Shown here: positions 16,417 through 24,313 of the stretch, in pieces | Layout of the letters: every line of letters starts with the position of its first letter | How positions within the stretch are numbered: position 1 is the stretch's first letter | Assembly (NCBI GenBank): GCA_039196965.1 | Contig: JBCCUK010000004.1 | Location: 62,001-126,000 of the forward strand | Direction: 5' to 3' | DNA: 64,000 nt | Source of the DNA: CALLCD01 sp039196965 | GTDB taxonomy: Bacteria > Pseudomonadota > Alphaproteobacteria > Caulobacterales > Hyphomonadaceae | Translations under genes and position numbers: made by a program | Notes under the pieces: model-generated | Database searches by the model: none | Told to the model about the DNA's origin: nothing | Seen by the model: the letters and a program-made list of their open reading frames with translations, nothing else

Positions 16417-16955
16417 TGAAGCTCGAAACTTTCGGCGATCACCGGGTGCATCTGCGTCACAAATCTGCCCGGCCTATAGATCACTTGAGGCGGCGCATGG
16501 GCATCATCAACGGTTCTCGATATCCAGTTGAGCGCTGTCATCTCTTTCAGCGAGATGGACAATGCCCTGTCGGTTATCGGTTGCAATTGGCTACGGATAT
16601 CGCAGTAGCGCCGAGGGCGGTGAAAGAGCCGCAGTATTGGCAGCGTCCACTGCTTGCGAATGAAGGCGTGGTCTTTCCCCGGCATATCCGCCAAGACAGA
16701 TGCCGCCCAATCGGAAAGGGCCTTGCCGTCCACAGTGAGCTCGAATTCGGGCCTCAGGGGATGTCCATGGCCAGGGTTCTTCTGAAGCAGCCGTAGCTCT
16801 AGCAAATGCGGGAACGCCGCCGAGACACTTGTACGCCCGGCACCAAGCTTCGCAGCGATCGGCGCAACCCGGCAAGGCGTTCCTTCGGCAAGACATGCCA
16901 GCACCGGCAGCGTCCACGCTTTCGAACAGAGCTTGACAAAAGAGCTGTTGTCCAT
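16407..16955 (-). CDS. Tandem winged-helix (HxlR-like) regulator
   Basis: A 182-residue protein made of two winged-helix units resembling HxlR regulators. KAWTLPVL (residues 12-19) begins the first and KQWTLPIL (101-108) the second, so the domain appears duplicated within one chain. The first unit continues RVAPIAAKLGAGRTSVSAAFPHLLELRLL, the second YCDIRSQLQPITDRALSISLKEM. HxlR proteins normally carry one such domain and dimerise; a fused pair may bind DNA as a monomer. It is divergent from a small VOC gene 45 bases away, which is the probable target. The ligand is unknown. Confidence 0.75.
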   Translation of the reverse strand: MDNSSFVKLCSKAWTLPVLACLAEGTPCRVAPIAAKLGAGRTSVSAAFPHLLELRLLQKNPGHGHPLRPEFELTVDGKALSDWAASVLADMPGKDHAFIRKQWTLPILRLFHRPRRYCDIRSQLQPITDRALSISLKEMTALNWISRTVDDAHAPPQVIYRPGRFVTQMHPVIAESFELQIA

Positions 16956-16974
16956 TTTGTATATTTAGTATAAT
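16933..16974 (+). promoter_or_regulatory. Likely promoter of the VOC gene
   Basis: An exact TATAAT lies at 16969-16974, 26 bases before the VOC start. A TTGACA at 16933-16938 is too far for it but could pair with a weaker -10 near 16957. The AT-rich stretch overlaps the start of the divergent regulator, so it is also the expected operator region. Confidence 0.45.
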
Positions 16975-17000
16975 TTCTGATTATCAACAAGGGGACAGCG

Positions 17001-17372
17001 ATGCCAACTATCAAGACCAATGGTGAAATCACCATCTCGTTCAATGTGAAGGACCGCGCCGTATCGGCCGCCTGGTTCAAAACCCATTTCGGCTTCGAAG
17101 AAATGTTTTCCATGGAAGATGAAGGTTGGACGGAAATCTCGACAGACACGCCGGGTGTCACCCTCGGATTCGGTGACGCCACCGAAGTCCAGCATGGCAA
17201 TTGCGTGCCGGTATTCGGTGTCGCCGACATCGCCAAGGCGCGATCAGACCTTGAAGCTGCCGAGACACGTTTTGATGGCGATACCATCCATATCGATGGA
17301 ATGGTGAAGCTCGCGACATTCTATGATCCTGATGGAAATGCGTTCATGCTCGCCGAGAGTCTGACGAAATAG
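17001..17372 (+). CDS. Small VOC-family (glyoxalase-like) protein
   Basis: A 123-residue VOC-fold protein. ITISFNVKDRAVSAAWFKTHFGFEEMF forms the first module and GMVKLATFYDPDGNAFMLAES the last, where the usual terminal metal-ligand Glu position appears to be Met-Leu, so metal binding is doubtful. Such short VOC proteins include bleomycin-resistance-type binding proteins and putative lyases; no specific role is evident. Divergent from the double winged-helix regulator, which probably controls it. The ATG follows GGGGAC by 6 bases. Confidence 0.8.
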   Translation: MPTIKTNGEITISFNVKDRAVSAAWFKTHFGFEEMFSMEDEGWTEISTDTPGVTLGFGDATEVQHGNCVPVFGVADIAKARSDLEAAETRFDGDTIHIDGMVKLATFYDPDGNAFMLAESLTK

Positions 17373-17418
17373 GCAGCTATCCCTCCCTTTTGTCACGACT
17401 CGCTGCTAAACGGGGCGC

Positions 17419-18081
17419 ATGAAAACTGCTGTCATTGTTTTTCCGGGGTCGAACTGCGACCGTGATGCCCAAGTCGCCCTGCACCAGGCAACGGGGCAAG
17501 AACCCGCCATGGTCTGGCACAAGGATGGAGACATTCCGCCCGGCACCGATCTTGTCATGGTGCCGGGCGGCTTCTCTTATGGCGATTATCTGCGCTGTGG
17601 AGCGATGGCGGCGAATTCCAGCGTCATCCACCAGCTAAAGGATCACGCAGAGCGGGGCGGCTATGTCCTCGGCGTTTGTAATGGCTTTCAGATCCTGACC
17701 GAAACAGGGCTCCTGCCCGGCGCGCTACTTCGCAACGCCTCCCTGAACTTCGCCTGCAAGCCGCAGCCCCTAAGGATCGAAAGTGCGAATACTGCCTTTA
17801 CCAGCGCCTATTCCCAAGTGTCCGACATCACCATTCCGATTGCGCACCATGATGGCAACTATATCGCCGATGAACAGACGCTTGATCAGCTGGAAACAAG
17901 CGGCCGCATCGCCTTCAGATACAATGGCAACCCAAACGGTTCAGCGCGGGATATTGCCGGAGTCTTGTCCGAGAACGGCCGCGTCCTCGGCATGGTGCCT
18001 CACCCTGAGCGCGCGATTGGCGGCCACGAAGGCGGAGATGATGGCTTGAAACTGTTTGAGAGTCTGATGGGAGCGGCTTAG
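17419..18081 (+). CDS. purQ: FGAM synthase glutaminase subunit PurQ
   Basis: The 220-residue glutamine amidotransferase subunit of FGAM synthase, supplying ammonia to PurL. The class I glutaminase nucleophile is Cys87 in GYVLGVCNGFQILTE. The His-Glu pair is in MVPHPERAIGGHEGG near the C-terminus. The N-terminus MKTAVIVFPGSNCDRD is diagnostic for PurQ. It is separated from purS by accessory genes and is followed 9 bases later by an adenine deaminase gene, an unusual neighbour that may share its transcript. Confidence 0.96.
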   Translation: MKTAVIVFPGSNCDRDAQVALHQATGQEPAMVWHKDGDIPPGTDLVMVPGGFSYGDYLRCGAMAANSSVIHQLKDHAERGGYVLGVCNGFQILTETGLLPGALLRNASLNFACKPQPLRIESANTAFTSAYSQVSDITIPIAHHDGNYIADEQTLDQLETSGRIAFRYNGNPNGSARDIAGVLSENGRVLGMVPHPERAIGGHEGGDDGLKLFESLMGAA

Positions 18082-18090
18082 AGTTCACCC

Positions 18091-19098
18091 ATGTCACAGT
18101 CAGACCTGATTGCATCCCTCCCGAAAGCAGAGTTGCACCTTCACATCGAAGGCTCGTTTGAACCCGAGCAGATGATGGCGATCGCCGAACGCAATAAAAT
18201 CAGATTGCCTTGGGCAACTCTGGAAGATGCCCGCGCCGCATACAACTTCAACAATCTGCAGGAATTTCTCGAGCTCTACTATCAGGGCATGGACGTGCTG
18301 CGGACCGAGCAGGACTTCTATGACCTCGCCTTTGCCTATCTAGAGCGCGTAGAAGCTGACAATGTCCGCCACGTCGAAGTGTTCTTCGACCCTCAGGCCC
18401 ATACCGGTCGCAGCGTACCTTTTCAGACCGTGGTCGAAGGTGTCCTGGAGGCACTGAAAGACAGCGAGCGAGATTTCGGAATCAGCTGGAAATTGATCAT
18501 GAGCTTCCTCCGGCATTTATCCGAAGAAGATGGGTTTGCGCTGCTAGAAGAAAGCACCCCTTGGCATCAGCATTTCATTGGCGTTGGGCTAGATTCCTCA
18601 GAAGTTGGCAACCCGCCCGAAAAATTTGCGCGCCTGTTCAAGCGCTGCGATGAGATGGGTTTCAAACTCTGCATGCATGCAGGCGAAGAAGGCCCTCCGG
18701 ACTATGTGCGCCAGGCACTCTTCGACATTGGTATCGACCGCCTTGACCATGGCAATCGAGCGATTGAGGATAACAGCCTGATGGCAGAGCTGAAAATCCG
18801 TCAGACGCCGATCACCAATTGCCCTCTATCGAATACAGCCCTAAAAGTGCTCGACCGTATGGAAGACAGCCCGGTGAAGAAGATGCTCGATGCGGGTCTG
18901 CTCATCACGGTAAACTCCGACGATCCAGCCTATTTTGGCGGGTACATGAACGAGAATTTCGAAGCAGTCGCCAAGGGCCTGAAGCTCACCGACGCAGAAC
19001 TTATACAGCTTGCCAAGAACAGCTTTGAAGCGAGCTTCCTTTCGCCATCGGAAAAACGCGCTCATATTGAGGCCATTGATGCGATCGTTGCCGGCTAG
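18091..19098 (+). CDS. Adenine deaminase, adenosine-deaminase-like type
   Basis: A 335-residue metal-dependent deaminase of the adenosine/AMP deaminase superfamily. The zinc motif is AELHLHIEGS (His16, His18), with HAGEEGP, LDHGNRA and NSDDPAYFGG supplying the other ligands and catalytic residues. NNLQEFLELYYQGMDVLRTEQDFY and the FFDPQAHTGRSV segment match the adenine deaminase branch (Aah1-like), not true adenosine deaminases. It would turn adenine into hypoxanthine for salvage. It lies 9 bases after purQ, so salvage and new synthesis may be co-expressed. Substrate is inferred from family resemblance. Confidence 0.85.
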   Translation: MSQSDLIASLPKAELHLHIEGSFEPEQMMAIAERNKIRLPWATLEDARAAYNFNNLQEFLELYYQGMDVLRTEQDFYDLAFAYLERVEADNVRHVEVFFDPQAHTGRSVPFQTVVEGVLEALKDSERDFGISWKLIMSFLRHLSEEDGFALLEESTPWHQHFIGVGLDSSEVGNPPEKFARLFKRCDEMGFKLCMHAGEEGPPDYVRQALFDIGIDRLDHGNRAIEDNSLMAELKIRQTPITNCPLSNTALKVLDRMEDSPVKKMLDAGLLITVNSDDPAYFGGYMNENFEAVAKGLKLTDAELIQLAKNSFEASFLSPSEKRAHIEAIDAIVAG

Positions 19099-19141
19099 CG
19101 TCCCGGAACTGATAGATTCGGCCCAAGCTCAGCAGCGTTGA

Positions 19142-20323
19142 ATGACTTATCTCGAGCAATCCTCCGCCGCCGGTCGCCACATCTTTCCCGACCTAGCAAG
19201 AGCATTCGCTCTAATCGGCATAGCTGTCGTCAATGTCGGCGTGTTCGCCCATCCATTCGTGGCGGGCTACTCAGCGGGAGGAATGGAAACGGCAGCTGAT
19301 CAAGGGGCATACTTCGCGGTAAATGCCCTCACCTTCATGAAATCTTACACTCTGTTTTCATTCATGTTCGGTGTCGGCTTTGCCTATCAGCTCCGGTCTG
19401 CCGAGCGACGGGGTGCTGCATTCTCAAATCTCTACTGGCGGCGCATTGCCGGGCTGTTCATCCTCGGCGCGATCCACGGCACATTCTTCTTTCAAGGCGA
19501 TATCCTCGCGATCTATGCGATGCTCGGCGCAATCCTCTTTCCGTTTCGAAACAGCGATGTGAAATCACTCATTCGCATCGGCATTTTCCTTTATCTCTGC
19601 CAGCTTCTGGTTATTGGCGCGATTGCCGGTCTGCTTGCCCTTGGCGCAGCATTCGAGCCAGAGGCCATGGCCGAGGATCTGCAGCTTATGGAAGATGAAG
19701 CGGCCACAGCGCTCGCCGTCTATGGAAGCGGCAGCTTTCTGGAAGTTTCGCAGCTCCGCTTCAGAGAGTGGCTGGACATGCTGGTATTCGGCAATCTGAT
19801 GCAGGGCATCGGTGCCCTGTCCTTTTTCTTTTTCGGGTTTGCCGCCGTTTGTCTGGACACAATCGCCACCCCCGCAGCACCCTTCTGGCGGCGCTGCCGC
19901 ACCATGTTCCTACCGATCGGCATTTTCGGCAGTATTCTGGGGGCCTACATCATGAACAGGGGAGATGGTTTTATGGACCCGCCGATGATGTTCGGCATGT
20001 TCATCATCGTACTTTTCAGTCCGTTTTCCACTATGGGATACCTCGGCCTCATCGCGAAATGGGCAGAGGGCCCGGCCGGCCGATTGAAAGTATTTCTCGC
20101 CCGCGGCGGCACAGCCTCGCTTACCGCTTACCTCCTGCAAAGCGTGATCCTATCGCTGACATTCTGCGGCTATGGGCTGGGATACTTCGGGCAGCTGGGT
20201 GCGGCGACATGCATAATCATCGGACTTGGCGTTGGTCTCGTTTCGCTCGTCTTCACAAGCCTGTGGCGCAAGCGATTTGCCCGAGGCCCGATGGAGTTAC
20301 TGCTGCGACGGTGGACCTATTGA
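19142..20323 (+). CDS. DUF418-family membrane protein
   Basis: A 393-residue integral membrane protein of the DUF418 (YeiB-like) family. It has about ten hydrophobic helices, beginning DLARAFALIGIAVVNVGVFA, which is the usual first helix. The C-terminal DUF418 block is present: GGTASLTAYLLQSVILS, then LWRKRFARGPMELLLRRWTY. These proteins are related to membrane acyltransferase-fold families, but their biochemical role is unknown. It follows the adenine deaminase by 43 bases on the same strand. Confidence 0.88.
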   Translation: MTYLEQSSAAGRHIFPDLARAFALIGIAVVNVGVFAHPFVAGYSAGGMETAADQGAYFAVNALTFMKSYTLFSFMFGVGFAYQLRSAERRGAAFSNLYWRRIAGLFILGAIHGTFFFQGDILAIYAMLGAILFPFRNSDVKSLIRIGIFLYLCQLLVIGAIAGLLALGAAFEPEAMAEDLQLMEDEAATALAVYGSGSFLEVSQLRFREWLDMLVFGNLMQGIGALSFFFFGFAAVCLDTIATPAAPFWRRCRTMFLPIGIFGSILGAYIMNRGDGFMDPPMMFGMFIIVLFSPFSTMGYLGLIAKWAEGPAGRLKVFLARGGTASLTAYLLQSVILSLTFCGYGLGYFGQLGAATCIIIGLGVGLVSLVFTSLWRKRFARGPMELLLRRWTY

Positions 20324-20340
20324 GGGCGATCAGCCTCCCC

Positions 20341-20886
20341 TCAGCCCGCCACCAGCCGATGATGATAGACCTCCTCAGCAAGCCTGTTGAAATTGGACCA
20401 GAAAGACGGCGGTTCTCGGCCTTCAGCAACGGCAACCCAGATATCGAGATGGGCGTGCCAACCAGCCGAAGCACCCGTGAGCAGATCATCTGAATCAAAG
20501 TTTGTGTGGGTCAGGGTAAGGCGAACCTGATCGCCCCGCGCCTCCAGATCAAATGTCACTTCAGAGCATGAACCATCATGCTCGATCCAGAGGAGCACAA
20601 GCCGGTTCGGTGCCTCAACGGCCTTGATCTCGCCATCATAGGGCATTTCCTCCGTCTCGCCGGCGTAGCGGGGCGGCGGTCCGTCACCCCCATGGGTCAG
20701 CGCCATATTGTCAAAAGCCATTCGCGCCTTTCCGCCCGGGCGCAAATCCCACTCACCAGCGCAAATCCACTTGGCCCGTTTGTCCGCCTCGGTCAGAAAT
20801 GCCCAGACACGCTCAATCGGCCCCGGAAATGTTCGAACAATCCGGATCGTCTTTTCATCAAGGCGTTCGCATTTATCAGTCATCAT
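20341..20886 (-). CDS. SRPBCC/AHSA1-domain protein
   Basis: A 181-residue START-like (SRPBCC, AHSA1) protein. Typical blocks are RIVRTFPGPIERVWAFLTEADKRAKWICAGEWDLRPGGK and a C-terminal GWHAHLDIWVAVAEG. Such proteins form a hydrophobic pocket and are often found with an ArsR-type regulator, as here. The gene starts at one of two ATGs (20886 or 20883) inside the end of the regulator gene and has GGGAGA ahead of it, so translation is coupled. The ligand is unknown. It is convergent with the DUF418 gene. Confidence 0.88.
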   Translation of the reverse strand: MMTDKCERLDEKTIRIVRTFPGPIERVWAFLTEADKRAKWICAGEWDLRPGGKARMAFDNMALTHGGDGPPPRYAGETEEMPYDGEIKAVEAPNRLVLLWIEHDGSCSEVTFDLEARGDQVRLTLTHTNFDSDDLLTGASAGWHAHLDIWVAVAEGREPPSFWSNFNRLAEEVYHHRLVAG

Positions 20887-21226
20887 CTTCTCTCCCATTT
20901 TGATTCGCGTCATCAGCCAGCAAAGCCTCTTCCAAAGCATCAAATCGTTTCGACCAGAGCGCCTTGGTTCGCTCGATCCACTCGGTGGCAGGGTCGAGGC
21001 CGCCAGGATCGAACGACAGATAATGGGTTCGCCCCTCCCGGCGACGGCTGAGAAGTCCGGCGTCCTCCAGCACTTTGATATGTTTCGACACGGCATTGAG
21101 CGACATCTGGTGTGGTTCTGCGATGTCGCTGACGCGCTGCTCACCCCCATTAAGCTGTTCAATGATCGCCCGCCGCGTCGGGTCGGCCAGGGCATTCAAT
21201 GTCTTGTCGACGCTAAGCTGGAGCAT
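20876..21226 (-). CDS. ArsR-family winged-helix repressor
   Basis: A 116-residue ArsR-type regulator. KTLNALADPTRRAIIEQL is the standard first helix, followed by RVSDIAEPHQMSLNAVSKHIKVLEDAGLLSRRREGRTHYLS, the recognition helix and wing. No cysteine metal site is visible in the DNA-binding region, so it belongs to the non-metal members that accompany SRPBCC proteins. It overlaps the SRPBCC gene by 11 bases. A perfect palindrome lies 12 bases before its start and is the likely self-operator. Confidence 0.9.
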   Translation of the reverse strand: MLQLSVDKTLNALADPTRRAIIEQLNGGEQRVSDIAEPHQMSLNAVSKHIKVLEDAGLLSRRREGRTHYLSFDPGGLDPATEWIERTKALWSKRFDALEEALLADDANQNGREDDD

Positions 21227-21238
21227 TCATCAAATCCA

Positions 21239-21262
21239 ATATTCAACTTTCAAGTTGAATAT
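21239..21262. promoter_or_regulatory. Palindromic operator of the ArsR/SRPBCC operon
   Basis: Perfect inverted repeat with 11-base arms ATATTCAACTT and AAGTTGAATAT around TC. It lies directly upstream of the ArsR start in the promoter region. The TTCAA/TTGAA core is like known ArsR-family sites. Binding is inferred. Confidence 0.65.
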
Positions 21263-21380
21263 ATATTTAGGCTGGATCGTCGTCAAGACGTGCGCAGACC
21301 CATGCCGAATTAGCCACCGCCACCATCTTTACTGGGACTGCAATCTGGCGCTTTTGCACCATCGGCGCTAAAGCGCTGCC

Positions 21381-23696
21381 ATGACAGACACCGCAGCGAT
21401 TCTCGCCCATTTGCGCGCCGAACAAGCCGAAGACGACGCCCTCGACCATGGCATCAATGCTGAAGAGTGGGACCGGCTCATCACCCGGCTGGAGCGGAAG
21501 CCGAACCTTGTCGAGCTTGGCATCTATTCCGTCATGTGGTCGGAACACTGCTCCTACAAATCCTCCCGGCGGCATCTCTCAAAATTCCCGACCAAGAATG
21601 ACCACGTCATCCAGGGTCCCGGCGAGAATGCCGGCGTGATCGACATCGGCGAAGGACCCGATGGGCAAAAGCTCGCCGCGATCTTCAAAATGGAGAGCCA
21701 CAACCACCCCTCCTACATCGAACCCTATCAGGGCGCGGCGACGGGCGTCGGCGGCATCCTCCGCGATGTCTTCACCATGGGCGCGCGGCCCATCGCGCTG
21801 GTCAACGCGCTGCGCTTCGGCGATCCGGATCATCCAAAAACAAGGAGCCTCGTCGCAGGCGTCGTCGCGGGGATTGGCGGCTACGGCAATTGCGTCGGCG
21901 TGCCGACCGTTGCGGGAGAAACCCAGTTCGACAAAGGCTACAATGGCAACATCCTCGTCAATGCCATGGCTGTTGGCCTCGCCGAGCGGGACAAGATTTT
22001 CTACGCCCGCGGCGCGACGCCCGGCAATCCGATCTTCTATGTCGGCTCGAAGACCGGACGCGACGGCATTCATGGGGCGACCATGGCCTCGGCCGAGTTC
22101 TCCGAGGGCGACGAGGAAAAACGCCCAACGGTTCAGGTCGGTGATCCGTTTACGGAAAAGCTTCTGATTGAGGCGTGCCTTGAACTGATGGCGACCGATG
22201 CCATTCAGGCGATTCAGGATATGGGCGCTGCCGGCCTCACCTCCTCTTCGGTCGAGATGGCCGATAGCGGCGGCGAGAATGGCGAAGGCATTGGCGTTCG
22301 CATGGACCTCGACAAGGTGCCCCAGCGCGAAGACGGCATGACGGCGTATGAAATCATGCTATCAGAATCTCAGGAGCGCATGCTGATGGTGCTCTATCCG
22401 GACAAGATCGACCTCGCGAAGCAGATCTTCGAGAAATATGATCTCGATGCGGAAGTGATTGGCGAGACGACGGACACGGGCCGCTTACAGCTGATTCAGT
22501 TTGGTGAAACGGTCTGCGATATCCCGGTCGCTCCGCTGGCGGATGACGCACCGAATTATGACCGGCCGTGGACAGAACCGGTTCCGCGTAAACCGCTCGA
22601 TCCGGCGAGCATTCCGGAACCGGAGGACTATGGCGAAGTACTCCTGAAGCTGATGTCGTCGCCGGACATGGCGTCGAAACGCTGGATCTGGGAACAGTAT
22701 GACCGCCATGTCATGGGCGACACACTCGATAGCTCGCAAAGCATGGGCAACGCCGCGATTGTCCGCATCCATGGCACGAACAAAGCCCTCGCCATCACCT
22801 CGGACTGCAATCCTCACTATGTCGCCGCCGATCCCTATGAGGGCGGCAAGGCGGTGGTCGCCGAAGCCTATCGGAACCTGTCCGCCGTCAGCGCAAAACC
22901 CATTGCAATTACGGACAATCTAAACTTTGGAAACCCGGAACGTCCGGAAATCATGGGTCAGTTCGTTAAAGCCGTAGAAGGCATGGCCGAGGCCTGCCGC
23001 GCGCTCGATTTCCCCGTCGTGTCTGGGAACGTGTCGCTATATAATGAGACCGATGGCGTGGGGATACCGCCAACCCCGGTCGTGGGCGGCGTAGGACTGA
23101 TTGAGGATATTTCGAAGATCCGCACCCTGAAGGGCGCGCAGCGGGGAGACGTCCTGATCCTGATTGGCGAGACCAAAGGACACCTCGGTGCCTCACTTTA
23201 TGCGCGGGAGATATTGGGGCTTGAAGGCGATGCCGCCGGGCCTCCCCCGCCGGTCGATCTGGAAACCGAAAAGCGGAATGCCGATTTCGTCCGCTCCCTG
23301 ATTGAGCAAGGATTGGTCAATGCCGTTCATGATGTGAGCGAAGGCGGCATTGCATGCGCAGCGGCTGAGATAGCGTTGGCGAGCGGGTTCGGCGCTGAAA
23401 TCGCCGTTCGTTATCCGGGAGAAAACGGCTTGCTTCGCGAGTTGCTGGCACGTGATCTATTTGACGAAACCACCGCTCGATACCTGCTTGCATTAGAAGA
23501 AGTTAGCGCTAGTACGATTCTGCAACTGGCCAGCGAGCATGCGATAACTGTTGCAAGGGCAGGCCAGATGGGTGGAGCAAATATTGATTTAGCCTCATTC
23601 GAAAAACTAGGAAAAACCGCGCGATCGCTCCCCCTCTCCCGCCTACGCGAAGTCCATGAAAGCTGGCTGCCGAACTATATGAACAAAATCGACTAG
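21381..23696 (+). CDS. purL: FGAM synthase large subunit PurL
   Basis: The 771-residue synthase subunit of FGAM synthase (small PurL type that works with PurS and PurQ). Conserved blocks are VELGIYSVMWSEHCSYKSSR, the ATP/Mg segment ESHNHPSYIEPYQGAATGVGG, IQDMGAAGLTSSSVEMADSGG and the C-terminal AIR-synthase-like half with DNLNFGNPE and VSGNVSLYNET. It is slightly longer than most alphaproteobacterial forms. The last 250 bases are more AT-rich than the rest. It is separated from purQ by about 3.3 kb and has its own upstream region, so the three subunits may be transcribed separately. Confidence 0.96.
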   Translation: MTDTAAILAHLRAEQAEDDALDHGINAEEWDRLITRLERKPNLVELGIYSVMWSEHCSYKSSRRHLSKFPTKNDHVIQGPGENAGVIDIGEGPDGQKLAAIFKMESHNHPSYIEPYQGAATGVGGILRDVFTMGARPIALVNALRFGDPDHPKTRSLVAGVVAGIGGYGNCVGVPTVAGETQFDKGYNGNILVNAMAVGLAERDKIFYARGATPGNPIFYVGSKTGRDGIHGATMASAEFSEGDEEKRPTVQVGDPFTEKLLIEACLELMATDAIQAIQDMGAAGLTSSSVEMADSGGENGEGIGVRMDLDKVPQREDGMTAYEIMLSESQERMLMVLYPDKIDLAKQIFEKYDLDAEVIGETTDTGRLQLIQFGETVCDIPVAPLADDAPNYDRPWTEPVPRKPLDPASIPEPEDYGEVLLKLMSSPDMASKRWIWEQYDRHVMGDTLDSSQSMGNAAIVRIHGTNKALAITSDCNPHYVAADPYEGGKAVVAEAYRNLSAVSAKPIAITDNLNFGNPERPEIMGQFVKAVEGMAEACRALDFPVVSGNVSLYNETDGVGIPPTPVVGGVGLIEDISKIRTLKGAQRGDVLILIGETKGHLGASLYAREILGLEGDAAGPPPPVDLETEKRNADFVRSLIEQGLVNAVHDVSEGGIACAAAEIALASGFGAEIAVRYPGENGLLRELLARDLFDETTARYLLALEEVSASTILQLASEHAITVARAGQMGGANIDLASFEKLGKTARSLPLSRLREVHESWLPNYMNKID

Positions 23697-23786
23697 GCCG
23701 GGCAACAGATATAGCGCTGCCGCAATCAAGGCCGGAGATCTATCCCGCACCGGAGAAGCAAGGATATGCTCCCCGGTTTGCAGAGA

Positions 23787-24059
23787 TCAGTTCATTAGGC
23801 TAAGCCACTCGCGCGCAGCTTTCAGCGCTTCGGCAAGTTCATCCGAACTCATCATGTCGGAGATTTCCGTACGCTGAATTTTGGCGTCTTCATTGCCGCG
23901 GAGCGCCGCAAGATTGAACCATTTGTGCGCGGCGACGAGATCTTCGGCGACGCCCTGGCCTGTCGAATAGATCAAGCCCATCTGGTAAAGGTCTTCGTGG
24001 CGTGACTCAGAGGTCAGGCTCGCGCATGGCAGCTCGGTTGCACCGTCGGAATAAGGCAT
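23787..24059 (-). CDS. Short Sel1-repeat protein
   Basis: A 90-residue protein with about one and a half Sel1-type repeats: LYQMGLIYSTGQGVAEDLVAAHKWFNLAALRGNEDA. Sel1 repeats form helical-hairpin scaffolds for protein contacts. The cysteine-containing N-terminus has no signal peptide. No partner gene is adjacent on the strand. The role is unknown; alphaproteobacteria carry many small proteins of this kind. Confidence 0.75.
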   Translation of the reverse strand: MPYSDGATELPCASLTSESRHEDLYQMGLIYSTGQGVAEDLVAAHKWFNLAALRGNEDAKIQRTEISDMMSSDELAEALKAAREWLSLMN

Positions 24060-24187
24060 TTTTTCTTCCCTTCAACACCCGTTCCAGGCAACCGGACCAT
24101 TGTCGGTCTCTAATGCCTGAGAACCCATCATCTTTGTCGCCGATCTGTCCGGCGACGAGGGTGAGGATGCCGATCAAGATTTGTCGT

Positions 24188-24252
24188 ATGGTTAACAGGA
24201 GGCCGCCCAAACCCCCAGTGTGTTAACCATGACAGGGCCGCTCGTTAACCAT
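24188..24252. promoter_or_regulatory. Cluster of three TTAACCAT octamers (CtrA half-site-like)
   Basis: Two direct copies of GTTAACCATGA (octamers at 24223-24230 and 24245-24252, starts 22 bases apart) and one inverted octamer (24188-24195) lie within 65 bases. They precede the 2OG-oxygenase gene by 62-126 bases. TTAACCAT is a known CtrA half-site form in Caulobacter; binding here is inferred. Confidence 0.5.
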
Positions 24253-24313
24253 GATTGAAAAAGCGCCCCGTGCGCGTTTCAATTTTGACGAAAACACCTT
24301 ATGAAAAGTCATT

